Positions 26,802-39,180 of a stretch of 64,000 bases of DNA are shown here, in pieces (the stretch's first letter is position 1; each line of letters begins with the position of its first letter). Position numbers and translations under genes: made by a program. The notes below the pieces were generated by a model, which was not told the origin of the DNA, ran no database searches, and worked only from the letters and a program-made list of their open reading frames with translations. The stretch is from contig VWND01000023.1 of the NCBI GenBank assembly GCA_009599575.1, positions 236,501 through 300,500 on the forward strand. The letters run 5' to 3'. The DNA comes from Blumeriella jaapii (Eukaryota > Ascomycota > Leotiomycetes > Helotiales > Drepanopezizaceae).

Positions 26802-29386
26802 TTCGGCGCTGTACTTCTCCACGGGAACAGTCTGACGTGATGGGTAATGGTAAAGGAGTTCGAGTCTGCGAAGGTGTAAGTATGTTGAAACCGTTGTGTT
26901 GTGTCGGCCTCGAAGTTGAAGTGTGAAGACCAAGAGGAAGTGTGAAGATCAAGACAAGTGCGTCGCGTCGATGGCACTATTTGTACCCTGAGGGCCACGA
27001 CAAAGAAAGCCGAATCGAGCCGGCAACGAGGACTAGCGCCGTGTCACCTGTCTGGTGAATCTGAACTGATTTCTGTGAATGGGTAATGGTAAGTGAATAT
27101 TAAATAATTCCACGTTGTGCTGTGACATGGCGAAAATCCGTTGGCTACCGAATCCAGCGCAACCTGTTTCACGCAGGTTCTGTTACCAACGCCCTGATAC
27201 ACTTTCAGAATGTCTAAGAAACCCAGCTTCTTGCGGTATGCCAGATTCTGGCTGGAGCTCTGCGGAAGCCTCAATGGTATGGGAAATAAGGGAGGTTGGC
27301 GAATGCAATTGACTCCATGTACTGCTTGCATCGCACGTCGTCTATATTATTGCTTTCGTACTTCCCTCTGCATGCGAATGCATTGAAGCGCCGCGATCCT
27401 ATTCACTCTTCAACATAAGTTTGACAGCAACTTACAGGACTGGAAGTGGACAACAGTACTGTAGAGTCTGTCTCTATCCCTCACAGAGCCCACTTTCTTC
27501 ATCACTAGCTCCCTATATGCTGTTTCGGACTACATTGAACCGAGATGCTCTGGTACTCGGGACCTTCCTTTACATATATACATGCCGCTCTGGTCCGAGG
27601 TGAGACGGAAGGAGAACATCGACTTCCAGAAGCTCTTTTCACGTTCAAGCTATCGCAAGACAGACGTCGACAATCTCAAGCCTCGGTTCCGATACAGTGG
27701 GCTGCACATGTACGACCAAACCAACGGTTTCAGCAATGTCACACAGTCGAGATTACCGATGAAAGCAACCTATCCCCCCCCCCCCCCCCCGGCGGTTACG
27801 GATTCACCAAGTTTGTTTGCCTTAAGAACATATTTCCACGACGCCATTCCAGGTGATATAGTATCCGAGTTTTCGAGAGGCCATCCGAACTCCAGAACAG
27901 ACCGTTCCCACGATCCCCAAGAACTGCCGCTGCCTCTCCAACCAAGGTCGCGGCTTCGAGTCTAGGGGCGTCGTCGCATCGTACGCAGAGCCAGGTATAT
28001 ACGTACCACCTTCCGCACACATCGCACCGGCGCCCCGGAGACCGGTAAGAACAGATGGTAAAGGCGCACAGGACTGTCCGATGATCTCGGCCGTGGTTGG
28101 TGGTCTCATTTGATACCAGTGTTGACAGGACTCCTGCACCGTAGCTGGTACTTTCCTGATTCGGATTCACATACAGGACTTGCGTGTCGATATTCGCCCC
28201 GAGGAGATGGCCATCATCTGGTTGCGGCTCTGGCATGTGGCGGCGATCGAGAGCCGTTCTCGTACTTGCTGCTTTGGGACCACGAAGCGAAGCCGTTGGA
28301 AGTGCCCGTTGAGAGCACCGGCCGTCGGCTCGCTAAGGCGGTGCCGTTTCGGTCCCCTTTGTGACTGCTAGAAGCACATTGCTACTTACTTACTCCACAG
28401 GCACCACAATTCTCAGTGACAGTGCTTAGATTGGCACGTTCAAGTACCTAGTATAATATCCTCTCGAGAGGTTTGCTCATTCACTTCTCTTCACTGGCAC
28501 ACATTCCCGAGTCACGCATAGCTTGGATAGATAGATGGCACGTGGCCGCGGTCCGCCAAACCGATTCCCCTCTTCTGACTGTTGTCAATGACAAGTGGCT
28601 TTACGAATTGTGTTTGTGCGCCTTGTTTCTCCACCCAAAGAGGTCGATGAAAAGTCGAAAATCCAAAATAGCGGCATGCGCCTACTATCACGCTTGCGCT
28701 AGCTACCACATCTCTCCTCAAGTCACCTATCCTCACGTCCGCAATGATGTTGTGATCGCATCGGATGACTTGCCAAATGGCTTTGGCTTGACAAACTTTG
28801 ATGTGACAAGCGCACCAAACCCCGCCGGCGGCTGGATTGCGCACGGAAACCAGTATCACAAGAGCTCTTAGACTTCGAGTACCGGGACATGTGTTCGGGA
28901 ATCCAGCGATCCTTCTTCCTGGGAGAACTGGATTGAGGGAGAGCTTGCTGTTTGTTGGTAGAGCGGCTTGGTGATGAAGCTGTTCTCGAGAGGCTCGACA
29001 GGAATTAGCTTCGAGCCAGACAGGGCGGTGGTCCGGCTATCACGTTGGCTACCTATGCTTGCTGGGTGCAAGACCGAATCGATCGAATACAATTCGCCAT
29101 GTAGGCGAATGGCGGAAATACGTGGGCTCCGAACCTGTGTAATGAGATGTGCTTAGGTACGAACCGATGTTCAGACTTACCTTGCCGCCTCATCGAATGG
29201 GCCGGCCACCTGCAGAGATACAAGTGCAAGTGCATGTCAGCGAACGACAAGTCTGGCAAAAATTTAACGTCTAGACGGCTGTCGTTCAATCTCATCTCTG
29301 TAGAACTCCACGCTTGCATGCATCCAACCATCGCTGCAAAGTATACCAATCATCAATCCACGCAAATCGTTCATGCACACCTTTAT
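26802..29386. other. 2.6-kb spacer, no recognised gene
   Basis: It contains the transporter promoter and a 17-C tract at 27774-27790. Several short open frames lie on both strands, without domain, signal peptide or splice-linked continuity that I can support. Nothing resembling a transposon terminus was seen. Confidence 0.45.
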
Positions 29387-32054
29387 TTACCCTCCGCCCT
29401 CGTCGCCAGCTGCGTTGGCGTACCCATATTCGCCCCCAGACTCCACTTCTGTCATCCTCAACGCCTGGCCGACGTCAGCCACAAAATGATCCTTGCCCCC
29501 GCATAACTCGAGAATGCCGCTGTTGACGAAGAGATCATAGATGGGCGTGCCCTCCGCCGGGCCGCGCGTGAAGAAGACGTTAACGCCGCGATCCCGGTAT
29601 TTGCGGACGATCTCTTCCAGGACCTGGGTTCCGGAGCCGTCTAGCCCTGTGACGCCGTGGATGTCGAAAATGACATTCTTGTTGTGCTCAGGCGAGCGCA
29701 CTCTCGGCAGGGCTGGATGGGCACTGGTCGTTCCGTAAAGCTCAAGTCGCCGGAGACGGTTCTTCAAGTCGCCGGTATTGGCGAAGGTTAACGGCTCGGG
29801 GATTTTGACAATCAGGCATCCCTCGACGAATTCCAAGTGATCCTCGAAACTGTCTTCCGCGTTCTCGAAACGGTTCGTTCCTGGTATTCTTCCTAGGATC
29901 TGGATGCGCGGTCGAGTGCTGTGCTTGATAACGGAGATGAGGGAAAGCCCTACTCCAATCGCCATCCCCAAGGTAAGAGAATAGAAGATGGTGGCCGCAA
30001 AAATGATGATCATCAGTCCAAGTTCCGTGTATCCCCCAATTCGTATGAAGAACAAGATGTCGTGTGGGGCTTCTTCGATGAGAGACCACGCTACAACGGT
30101 GATCATAGAAGACAGTACAGCTTTCTGACATGCGTGTTAGCCAAGCTGATGCGAAGAGGGAGAGAGGAGGACGTACTGGAAGGTAGTGAAAAGCTGGTAG
30201 TAGAAACAGGACACACAGAACGGTAATGATGCTCAGAAAAACGCTGCTCATCGGTGTCTTGCCACCCGTGCTTGCGTTCACTTTACTTCTCCCGTAGCCG
30301 CCAAACGCAGGCAGGGCGCCAAAGCATCCGCCGACCAAGTTCGCGACACCCAACGCAACAAGCTCGCGGTTGGCACTCAACGCAATTCCTTGAATTTGGT
30401 CTTTTCCATCCCCGCCGCCGAGACTCTTTGCAGCTACGGAGGATTCGAAGAAACCAAGCAGGGCGATCAAAAACGAAGTGGACATTGCTTCTTCGATGTG
30501 TTTCATGTGGGACATCTGGAACGGCCAGCGGAAAGCAAATGGGCCGCCAGCACTTGTTTTGACTTCTCCGAGGATTTCGAGTCCCTTCTTGTCCCATCGC
30601 AATTGCGAGGTTAGAATAGCGGAGAGCACAACAACTAAAAAGCGATCTGGTATGTAGGCCACGTTGGGGTAGCGCGACTGCAGTCGCTTCTTCCCTTCTC
30701 TACAGCTTGTCAATAACTTGCTCCGTGGTGTCAGCCATAGGAGATCTCAACGTACCTGAAGGTCATGATGATCAGAAAGCTCACGCCTGCAACAGTAGCG
30801 GTGATTTTGGAGGCATGTTGGATGTTTCCAAAGAGAAACCTCAGCTTTTTCACACTGCTACCGTGGCTTACACCCCTTCGCTCGGCCAAGTCCGACAGGC
30901 CCAGCTCTGGTATTAGCTGATCCACGGCAATGACGAAGCCAATGGCGGAGATGAAGCCTCTCAGGAACGGTCTGCTCAAGACACTATCCAGAAATCCCAA
31001 TCGCGTTAGGCCAGCGATGAGAATCACTGCACCGGCGATTCCAGACACAACTCCGGCAATTCTTCCTTGGATTTCTTCAGCATTATCGGGTGCTTTCCCG
31101 CTGTCCACGCTGGATCTTACCACGCTTCCTACCAAGAGACTACCAGCCGCCTCGGGACCAACGACCATCTGGGGACAGCTCCCCAGCAGGGCATAGAGGA
31201 GAGGATTGAAGACGAAAGAGTACAATCCGTTGATCGGCGGTACGTGGGCGAGGTTCGCAGCATACGAAAGGGCCATCGGCAGGTAGAACGAGGCCATGGT
31301 CAGGGCCGCTACGAGATCTCCTTTTAAATGCACCCATTTGTATTGTCGTATCCAGGCAAAGAAGGGAACGTAGTATGCAAAGTACCTGCCGGGCGTAGAG
31401 ATCAGCAGGGCTTCCGAGAGGGTTCTGAGGTTCCAGCCAGACATACATTCTTCTTGTATTGGTTATCCCATGCCGTTCGGCCAGATAACTCGTCGTGCTC
31501 ATTTTCTTATTCGACCTCCTCACACCAAACATGCTCCCGAAAACGCTTCCCCCTCCCTCTCCAGAACCCGTCCTCCGCGGGGGGGATCCTCCAAACCCAA
31601 AGCCGCTGTTCGCGCTCCTCAAGCTGTTCGTCCGGCTCTCGAGTCGGGGGGAGAATGTGCCGTGATCGCATGGTCCGTTGTGCGCCGACGTACCGACTGT
31701 GAACTCGAAGGGCTTCCTTAGAAGAGCTGTAGTCTCCGTTGCTGCATCGTTGCCATTCTCAGCTGTACCTTGCGGCCTGCCATCCAGACGGTGCGCGTGT
31801 GTGTCGGGCTGCTGGTCGTCGTGCGTGGGATGTGTTCGTGATGCGGTCGGCGCGCTGGGCGACGTCTCTTGCTGCTCGTCGTGTGTCCCGTCTTGCTCTC
31901 TCACGTTCTCTCTCACATTCTCTAGTGATCGAGCGACCGTTACTGATTCTCGCAGACCGCTTGGGGTCGCTGGGGCATGGTGTTGCGTCGGGCTGATGAT
32001 CGAGGCGTTTCGAGACGAGCTGGCCGAGGTGGAGGTTGGCCGTCGAGAAGACAT
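29387..32054 (-). CDS. SulP (SLC26-type) anion transporter with STAS domain
   Basis: Exons are 32054-31447, 31385-30756, 30699-30177 and 30124-29387 (832 aa, frame exact). A long hydrophilic Ser/Thr/His-rich N-terminus (about 200 aa) precedes 10-14 membrane segments. Motifs are ALTMASFYLPMALSYAANLA, VVGPEAAGSLLVG, ESSVAAKSLGGGDGKDQIQG and a Gly-rich GALPAFGGYGRSKVNASTGG. The C-terminal STAS domain is at about 650-810 (VIFDIHGVTGLDGSGTQVLE). SulP proteins move sulfate or other anions across membranes. This N-terminally extended type resembles the uncharacterised yeast YPR003C group rather than the high-affinity sulfate permeases, from memory of the family only. A TATA-like element lies about 90 bases upstream. 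Confidence 0.88.
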
Positions 32055-33076
32055 GCTGATATGGGAAGTGCCCGTCCCAGTATGGTCTCTGTGAGCAATG
32101 CGAGTCTACTTGTAATGGGACAGCGTACATACCAGAGAGATATATATCCCACTGACAAGGCGGTGTCTGAGAGTTTTGCGGCGCCGCGGTTGAGGTGTTA
32201 ATTCCCGCTTGGCTACATGAAAATGCCGGGAGTAAGGAGTCAGCTTTGACTTTCTAGTCGGATGCTTGCTGCTTGCTGCTTGCTGACCATCTCGTGGTCC
32301 GACATGATGAATGCCCAGGTACTGTAGAAGAGGAGAGACAAAACGACGCGTATGTTTCTTTGACGATGGTCATTATCTACAGAATTGTACAGAACTGTAT
32401 AGTACGGTACAAACAGACCGGCACAGTGCGCTAGTGATTCCCGTCGGACAGGACTTTGTTGATACACGTGAGCGCTTCTGCATTGCGGTATTGTCTCTCA
32501 TTGGCCTATGCAGGTGCTTCTATTGCAGATTCCAATGTGCCAATAAAGCTTGTCTGTGAGGATGAATAAAGCAATGCCATAACAGGTGTCGCATTCCTGC
32601 GGTCTTCATCGCCGTTCGGAAGCATTTGGCCCTCGTCAGAACTGTAAGTGCTCACCAGCCGTTGCTGACAACAGAGGAAAATAACCTGTATGGCTGGTAT
32701 TTCTCAGATGTCGGACTGAGGCCCATGATTTGAGCTTCGGGCTTTCGTTGGAAACAAGGAGTCTGTAAAGCATACGCCCACCACATCATCAATACCCTGC
32801 ACTCTCCTTATCGCCAGGAACTCCAAGGGCTGAGGCATCTCCGAATGGGAGCTGGTGCTTGGATTCGAGTGTAATGATTGCTTGTAACGTGGACTGTGAT
32901 TTGGTGAAAGATCTTCTTCCTTCCTGATTCCCACCGCGCAGGTAATAAACAAGCTAGCTTCAAGCCGATCTCATATCACGTAGATAGACCTCTTTTAAAA
33001 GCAGCCGTCTCAGACAGCAGATCATATTGGCTATCCTAATATTACCCCGTCTTCACTTATATATACAGTAACTCAT
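32055..33076. other. spacer upstream of the SulP gene
   Basis: The SulP promoter, TGTAC words at about 32318 and 32388-32410, and a TTGCTGC triplication at about 32266-32284. No gene was recognised. Confidence 0.45.
32139..32150 (-). promoter_or_regulatory. TATA-box candidate of the SulP transporter gene
   Basis: The minus strand reads GGGATATATATC about 90 bases upstream of the ATG at 32054, a plausible core-promoter distance for a fungal gene with a short leader. Confidence 0.4.
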
Positions 33077-33976
33077 CTAATACCACTTGTTCTTGAGAAA
33101 TTCCATAGCTTCCATCATCTCCTCCTCGATCCACCCATGGGCCAAACCTGGGTAGGATTTGAAGCTAACCTCCACTCCCAGCTTTTGCAGTACATCTCTC
33201 AATTGCAGTCCCCATTCCAAGTTGACTTTCCTATCGAGCTCTCCATGGCCAAGGAAAACTGGTACATGTAGTGCTTTAGAGTCGGCGTCCCAATCTCGGC
33301 CCATGGCATCCAGCCCTAGCAATCTTCGGACGTACAGCATCGCATTCCGCCTGCGGGCAGCGACACCCTCGGCCATGGATTCGTCTTCGAGCCCACCTAC
33401 AATGGCCTCCTCGATCTGACGTCGAAATGGCAACCATCCGCTCAATCCAACAAACCCACCAAAACCATACGAGACTCCCAATCGCTCCAACTCAGCGCCC
33501 AGCAGAAGCATCGAGCCCATGGCCGATCCCTGACTAAAGCCTACCAAGCATACTTTGCCCTCATGCCCGTTTTCCGCTCTACTCTCGTACAGTAGCTCGA
33601 TCTCCTTCTTGATCAACAACGACAAGTAGATGCTACTCTCCCGCAACCCGTCGATCATCTCCGGCTCGCCTTTGGTGCGATCGCTGAAGTCGCTGATGTC
33701 GAACCAGGCATGCGTCTCCCTTCCGCCAAAAACCGTCGTTTTTCTAGCTGCTCCTGTCGGGAAGACGAATTTGCAGTCTGGGAAGTACTCTGGGAACGTT
33801 GTTTTGATCGCAGCTTCGTCATGTGCTGGCTTGGTGCGCTTAGGGGTTGGGAACTCGGTAGAGAGGAATGAAGATGCGAAGATTGGGCCAGTCATGGATG
33901 TACCATGTAGAAGTACAAGCGTGTGTTTGTGATGAGCTGTGGGGGGCAAGATATACGGTTCCGGATATATAGACAT
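33077..33976 (-). CDS. acyl-protein thioesterase/carboxylesterase-like hydrolase
   Basis: A single uninterrupted exon of 299 aa. The alpha/beta-hydrolase features of the phospholipase/carboxylesterase (APT1) family are clear. They are an early VLLHGTSMTG strand-loop, the nucleophile elbow LVGFSQGSAMG with Ser148, the acid in LGHGELDRKV and the His in GLAHGWIEEE. It is longer than typical APT1 (about 230 aa), with inserts around residues 40-110 and 180-215. Relatives of this larger fungal type are annotated as phospholipase/carboxylesterase of unknown substrate. No signal peptide is visible, so a cytosolic location is likely. Depalmitoylation of proteins is possible but not shown by the sequence. 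Confidence 0.8.
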   Translation of the reverse strand: MSIYPEPYILPPTAHHKHTLVLLHGTSMTGPIFASSFLSTEFPTPKRTKPAHDEAAIKTTFPEYFPDCKFVFPTGAARKTTVFGGRETHAWFDISDFSDRTKGEPEMIDGLRESSIYLSLLIKKEIELLYESRAENGHEGKVCLVGFSQGSAMGSMLLLGAELERLGVSYGFGGFVGLSGWLPFRRQIEEAIVGGLEDESMAEGVAARRRNAMLYVRRLLGLDAMGRDWDADSKALHVPVFLGHGELDRKVNLEWGLQLRDVLQKLGVEVSFKSYPGLAHGWIEEEMMEAMEFLKNKWY

Positions 33977-36178
33977 GTCGATGCCGATTTTGATCTGGTG
34001 TTGGTCCAGGCGGGCAAGTTAACAAGCAGTCTAATGCCATTTGCGTCCTATAGTGCGCGAATGGTCACATCATGTCAAAACGGGTCCCTCCGCAACCGTA
34101 GGGCAACCTGCGATGCAGCCCGCACCTTTTGCGGATTTCCGGTTGTTGATACCAGAATTTGACGGTAAAGCATTGATGAACCTTTCTCGCTCTCAATGCG
34201 TACCGGCTGTCTGCAGTATGAGTTCAACTGCAATGCCCAAAAGTGGTGGTGACGATGGATGAAAAGTGGGCTGGCTCGGCTAGATTGTTTATTTATCCAA
34301 AGATTCGAAGGAGAAGGAAGACGCAAGGGCTGCTGGAGAAGAACGCGTGAATGATCAGTTATGAAAAGGTTCACTGTGCTTGATAAACTTCTTACTCCGT
34401 ACATTTTTTTACAATGAAAAAAGTTTACGCATCAACATCTCTGCTCCCATCAAAATCCTCTCCACAGCTCTTTCGGAAACTTGTAGACAAATTTCTCCGT
34501 TGAGTCAAACCTCGAGGCAACAAATACTAAGATTGTGCGATTCCCCGGCTCCAAGCGCTATAATCATTACAGACTCTGTCCCTATCTGACGCTCACATCA
34601 TGAGACCGACCTCTGTAGTAGATACCATCTATGCCCATGTTCTGCGGGGGAAAAAAACCGACAAATTCCTGATCCAGGTTGATCCTCCCCAGAATTATTT
34701 TACGTCCTCCTTATGTAACCCAAGTTTTGTTACCATATCATCCGGAGCAGCGCAGATGGCATAGTGGTTGCAATCTTGTCAGGTCTCTCCGGTGTGGAGG
34801 ATTGTAACGATTTGGAGACGAGTGGTTCAAACACACCAAACCACACACACGACACCGGATAAAAACGAAAACTCATATCGAAGACTTTTCTTCCCCCACT
34901 TCGGTGGGGGTTTGTTTTGCCTCTTTTTTACATCTTTTTGGGATTTTATATTTAGCTCCGGGGTGTCTTGAAAAGGCAAGTATATATTTTTTTTCTTGTT
35001 TTTTTTCCCCACGCGTATTCTTTCTTTACAGCTAGGAGTTTGGTTTGTTGTCTTCCTCCTCCATTGCCGTGGACACTTTTTTCGTACATCTGAACTTACA
35101 TACTGAATCAGACGAACAGGCTTGAGGAGATTCAAGGTGGTCGAGATAGACTAGGTCAAGATTTACCAGCGGAAAAGCTCTCGAATTCGAACGTGGTGCT
35201 TTCTAGCCCCTTCTCCCCCCCCCTTCTCCCCCCATTCTTCCCGCGTACTTTACCTAGTCTGTGTCGAGTCTCGATCTCTGAGCGTGGCGCATCAGATCAA
35301 TTGCGTAAGCCACGACAAGGTGTTCATAAGAGTCCGGCACCTCTGGGCTACTGGGTAAGAGTCACAGCTTAAAAGTGCGTTCTTGTCTCGCAGGACCAGC
35401 GAGCTCGAGCGATCAAAAGGGTTATGCTTCTGTGGGGTTTCTAGCTCGGAATCGTCACCTTCAAAGACCAATTCGCTGACACAGTGTGACGTATACTATT
35501 CTCTCCAGCCAAAAGATCCGTAACATCTACGCCACACTTCGTCTCACGGTTTCTGCTCCCCGGAGTCTCAGGCCAGACCGGGGCTGTATCTTCCATAAGA
35601 GTGATCATTGTAGGTAGCTAAGGGCTTCGTCCAGAAGAACGCTTTTGGCTCTGCGATCCTTGGGAGTTTAGTTTTCATGTATTTGGTCCTGTGATTGGAT
35701 CATATAGAGAGAGACTAAAGACAGGAAAGTATGCGTCAGAACTGACTTGGAACGCTGGATCCGATGTTACAGTTGTATTAGAAAAAGAGGCAGACGTGTG
35801 TGTGAAAGATATTGCTGGAAAGCAGTGCGAGTAAACAAACAAACAGTACATATGTGATGCAATTTCGCTCGTATGCATCTAGAGTAGAAGATCCGAGGAA
35901 GCGGGCAGATGGTGCAAGCGCTTTCACGTTGAAAGCAATACCTTGAGAACAAGACTACCCAAATTACGGAAGGTGGCTCAGCTAGTAGATAACGCTCTCC
36001 AATACAATATTTTGTACCTTACGTTCTGCCGATGCCTTGGACAGTCAATATTTACAAGCTCGTTTACTCACCGCCTCCGAAAACGGCTCCTGGATTGCCC
36101 CTCAATCCTGGATTTGTCATCTTGGATTGAGGTCGATATTTCTACACTTCCCTGACAACTTCACCTCGCCACACCAAG
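33977..36178. other. 2.2-kb AT-richer spacer
   Basis: Homopolymer A/T and C runs (for example 34985-35010 and 35211-35233) lie between the hydrolase and NBP35 start codons. No coding sequence or mobile-element feature was recognised. A stretch at 35973-35990 resembles a tRNA A box but has no matching B box or cloverleaf. Confidence 0.45.
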
Positions 36179-37207
36179 ATGGCACCCTCCTTCGAAGCAC
36201 CCGACAATGTTCAAGATGTTCTCTCCAACCCCCTCAAAGCTGCACCCAAACTCGTCGCCCCCGAACCAGAGCATTGTGTAGGCCCGGAATCTGAACAAGC
36301 TGGCAAAGCAGACTCCTGCGCCGGCTGCCCCAACCAAGCAATATGCGCCTCCGCACCGAAGGGACCCGATCCCGACATACCCGCTATCACGGCGCGATTA
36401 TCTGGTATCAAGCACAAAGTGTTGATTCTCTCGGGCAAGGGCGGGGTCGGAAAGAGCACATTCACAAGTCTACTTGCGCATGCCTTTGCTACGAATCCCG
36501 ACAACACGGTGGGAATCATGGACACAGATATCTGCGGCCCGAGTATCCCGAAGATGATGGGCGTGGAGGACGAGACGATACATGTTAGTGGGGGAGGCTG
36601 GAGTCCGGTGTGGGTGCTAGAGAATCTGGGGGTTATGAGCGTGCAGTTCATGTTGCCGAATAAGGACGATGCGGTGATCTGGAGGGGCCCGAAGAAGAAC
36701 GGATTGATAAAGCAGTTCTTGAAGGATGTGGAGTGGGGCGATATGGATTTCTTGCTCGTGGACACGCCGCCCGGAACGAGCGACGAGCATCTAAGCGTTA
36801 ACTCGTTCTTGAAGGAGAGCGGGGTTGACGGCGCGGTCATGATCACGACGCCGCAGGAAGTTGCACTTCTCGACGTGCGGAAGGAGATCGACTTTTGTCG
36901 AAAGGCTGGCATCAAGGTTTTGGGTATCGTGGAGAATATGTCAGGCTTCGTCTGCCCGAAATGCACACATCAGAGCGAGATCTTCCAGGCGACGACAGGT
37001 GGTGCGAAGGTCTTGGCCAAGGAGATGGGTATCCCCTTCCTTGGAGCTGTACCTCTCGACCCGCGAATCGGAATGGCTTGCGATTACGGAGAGAGCTTCT
37101 TCGACTCCTGGCCTGACAGCCCAGCATGTACGGCATTGAAGGGCGTGGTAAGGAGGGTTGGAGAGGAGATGGGGCTGAAACCCGATAGTGTCTTGGGGGA
37201 AGACTGA
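36179..37207 (+). CDS. NBP35: cytosolic Fe-S cluster assembly ATPase NBP35
   Basis: A single exon of 342 aa. It encodes the P-loop NTPase scaffold that, with Cfd1, assembles [4Fe-4S] clusters for cytosolic and nuclear proteins. The N-terminal ferredoxin-like motif C-x13-C-x2-C-x5-C is exact (Cys33, 47, 50, 56), which distinguishes NBP35 from Cfd1. The deviant Walker A motif [10 protein letters not shown] lies at about 85-94. The bridging C-terminal CPKC motif is at about 258-261, and the Mrp signature [14 protein letters not shown] is present. The start context CACCAAGATGG is good. The C-terminus is complete ([10 protein letters not shown]). Assignment is firm; essential in yeast. Confidence 0.96.
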   Translation: MAPSFEAPDNVQDVLSNPLKAAPKLVAPEPEHCVGPESEQAGKADSCAGCPNQAICASAPKGPDPDIPAITARLSGIKHKVLILSGKGGVGKSTFTSLLAHAFATNPDNTVGIMDTDICGPSIPKMMGVEDETIHVSGGGWSPVWVLENLGVMSVQFMLPNKDDAVIWRGPKKNGLIKQFLKDVEWGDMDFLLVDTPPGTSDEHLSVNSFLKESGVDGAVMITTPQEVALLDVRKEIDFCRKAGIKVLGIVENMSGFVCPKCTHQSEIFQATTGGAKVLAKEMGIPFLGAVPLDPRIGMACDYGESFFDSWPDSPACTALKGVVRRVGEEMGLKPDSVLGED

Positions 37208-38445
37208 AGTTGTGTTTGCTATTCGTTACACACAAACGACCAACCAGGTCCGTGGTAACAGCAGGAAGCCAATGACCAGGACAGGTCAAAGAAGAAGAGG
37301 CATACTGCTGAGGGCGGTTCATGCAGGCCTTACCTGTATTCGCCCAACTTTAGAGTCGAAAACGGACGGCAGCCGAAGCCCGTGCTGATGAAGAGCAGAT
37401 TTGCTCCCTAGGTTGGCTGAGAAACGAATGCCACTACTTTGAGAGAACTTGGTGTTGAATACATTGGTCGGGTCAGTGTTGCGGGTGTAGCAGCTCTGCT
37501 TACCCTGTCCTTTCGCGTCGATGTGTATCCCAACTCGTCATGTTTTTCCTGTTTCTCGGCATAGCTCTTCCTTCCACAAAGGCGGGTGAAGCTGTGTAGT
37601 TCGTTACGCGACAGTTGTGGCATTCCTACTTCAGCAGGGGCTCTCCTTCCTACCACCCCAGAGGAGCACGAAGAAGATCCGACCGATCGATCATCATCAA
37701 GTTCGACGAAGTACCTTACGGGACGAGAGTATGTAAAGCTCTCGGCGAGGTCCGAGCTTGTTGTCCTCGTTAAGTCCAAGACGGGGGGTATGCGGACCAC
37801 ATCACCAGCCGAATTCCGATGCAGAATATTTTCTAGACAACTTGGGTCCAAATCTTAGAGCCCAGTGTATACTGGAGCACTTCCGGCGCGGGACTAAGAC
37901 CCGGATATGGAGCGAGTGAAGGGCGAAGATCCATAATAGCTGAGCGAACCTACGTGATTTTGATAGCCACAAGTATGGCATTCAACCTCGAGTCAGCAGC
38001 GAGTTACCAAAGCAATTTGTCTCGTATAGCAAAATTTGATCTGGTAAAGGTACTGGCATTAGTATACACGGTTTGCGGAGCCAGACAGTTACTTGAATCG
38101 ATTGATATGCTATCTATTTGATTCCTGAAAGCCTGAGAGGGAGTTTGCCCGCCACTTGCTATGCGTTATGAAGCTTTCATCTGCAATGCCAGCACACGAA
38201 CCCTGAATGATATACCCAAGACACCGGGTCCGGTACCAGACCATCAATCATCCTAACCCAGGCTCTGGTCCTATTAGCCCTACACATGCGTAAGCCCGGC
38301 TCACATAACCCATCTAGAAGTCGCCCATACCTCTGATCCTCCTAGTAACCCCCATGAACTCCTCGCCCACGCAAATTACCCCGGATCAACATCAATGACA
38401 TTGCTCGGCTCCCGGCCTTGCTCATCCCTCCACACCCCATCCTCT
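37208..38445. other. spacer between NBP35 and the PLD remnant
   Basis: Moderately AT-rich. An open minus-strand frame at 37408-37851 has no recognisable domain, and I do not call it a gene. No repeats were seen. Confidence 0.4.
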
Positions 38446-39180
38446 TTACTCACCTCCTCGTTCTACATAGTACTTCCGCCTCAACCCGCCAATCCACGCC
38501 CTGCAGACCAGCGCGGAGTCGAACATGACGGAGATCTCTTAGCTGTCGTACCGGGACTGCGTGTCTTGGTTGCCGTCGCCTTGGTTGCCGATGTGCTCGT
38601 CAACGACCATGACTTTGATGTGACAGTCGCGCCTCTTCTTTCTGGCGACGATGGGCACCGTCTGGTCCTTGCCGACGTAGAAGAACGAACGCAGGTGTTG
38701 CTTGCCGGTGGCAGAGAGAGAGGTGTACATCCTATGAGCGATCACCGCGTTGCTTCCTCTTTCTTCGGGGAACAGCTCCCGTGGAGGTCATCATTTTGAA
38801 AAGGCGCGCGAATCGAGAAACAGACCCAGCTCACGGTGGTGGCGTTGTAGCCGAGACATGTGTAGCAGTAAGCATCGAGCCCTCGTTCACAAGCGTCGAT
38901 AATAGCTGGAACCAGCGGCTCCGCATTCAAGGTCGGCGACTGGGTAAAAACGGGTCTTCTTTGCATTCCCGAGAGCTGAAAGCCAGACCTCATTCTGAGG
39001 TTATTTGCAGAGTTGTGGTTCGGTGCTCCGTGGCTCGCGGCAGACCATAGCAATTCGAAAGGGCTCATGGGCTAGATGCAGGATCGATGGAGTCCTCTCC
39101 TCGTGCGACTCACACTCGGAAGCATTTTCTTCGAAGCCGGTATTCTTGGTATGGTCGTTCAAATCGCTCTCGCGGTTTCT
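38446..39180 (-). pseudogene. broken phospholipase D-like (HKD) gene
   Basis: Remnant of a fungal PLD-superfamily protein. The C-terminal part spans 38835 up to about 39030 and 38775-38446, joined by a good 59-nt GTGAGC...GGGAG intron in phase 0. It reads TQSPTLNAEPLVPAIIDACE, CYTCLGYN, then IAHRMY, YVGKDQTVPI and the HKD motif HIKVMVVDEHIGNQGDGNQD. A TAA at 38541-38539 interrupts it exactly where relatives have Gln (TQSWYHSQE-like). The frame then continues as EISVMFDSALVCRAWIGGLR to a second stop at 38446. Near 39030 a further frame change separates HEPFRIAMVCREP (about 39072-39032) from the downstream part. The N-terminal half of the usual protein, with the first HKD, was not found. I describe the breaks only. 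Loss of function is likely. Confidence 0.7.

Noticed and set aside
29387..33976. Hexose transporter, SulP transporter and hydrolase as a nutrient or metabolite cluster
   Set aside because: Large spacers, separate promoters and no pathway enzyme or regulator nearby; no support for a functional cluster.
35960..36040. tRNA-like A box (GGCTCAGCTAGTAGATAACGC)
   Set aside because: No B box (GGTTCRANTCC) or acceptor-stem pairing follows at the right distance.
37408..37851. 147-aa open frame on the minus strand
   Set aside because: No domain, signal peptide or splice continuity; composition is compatible with chance in this stretch.
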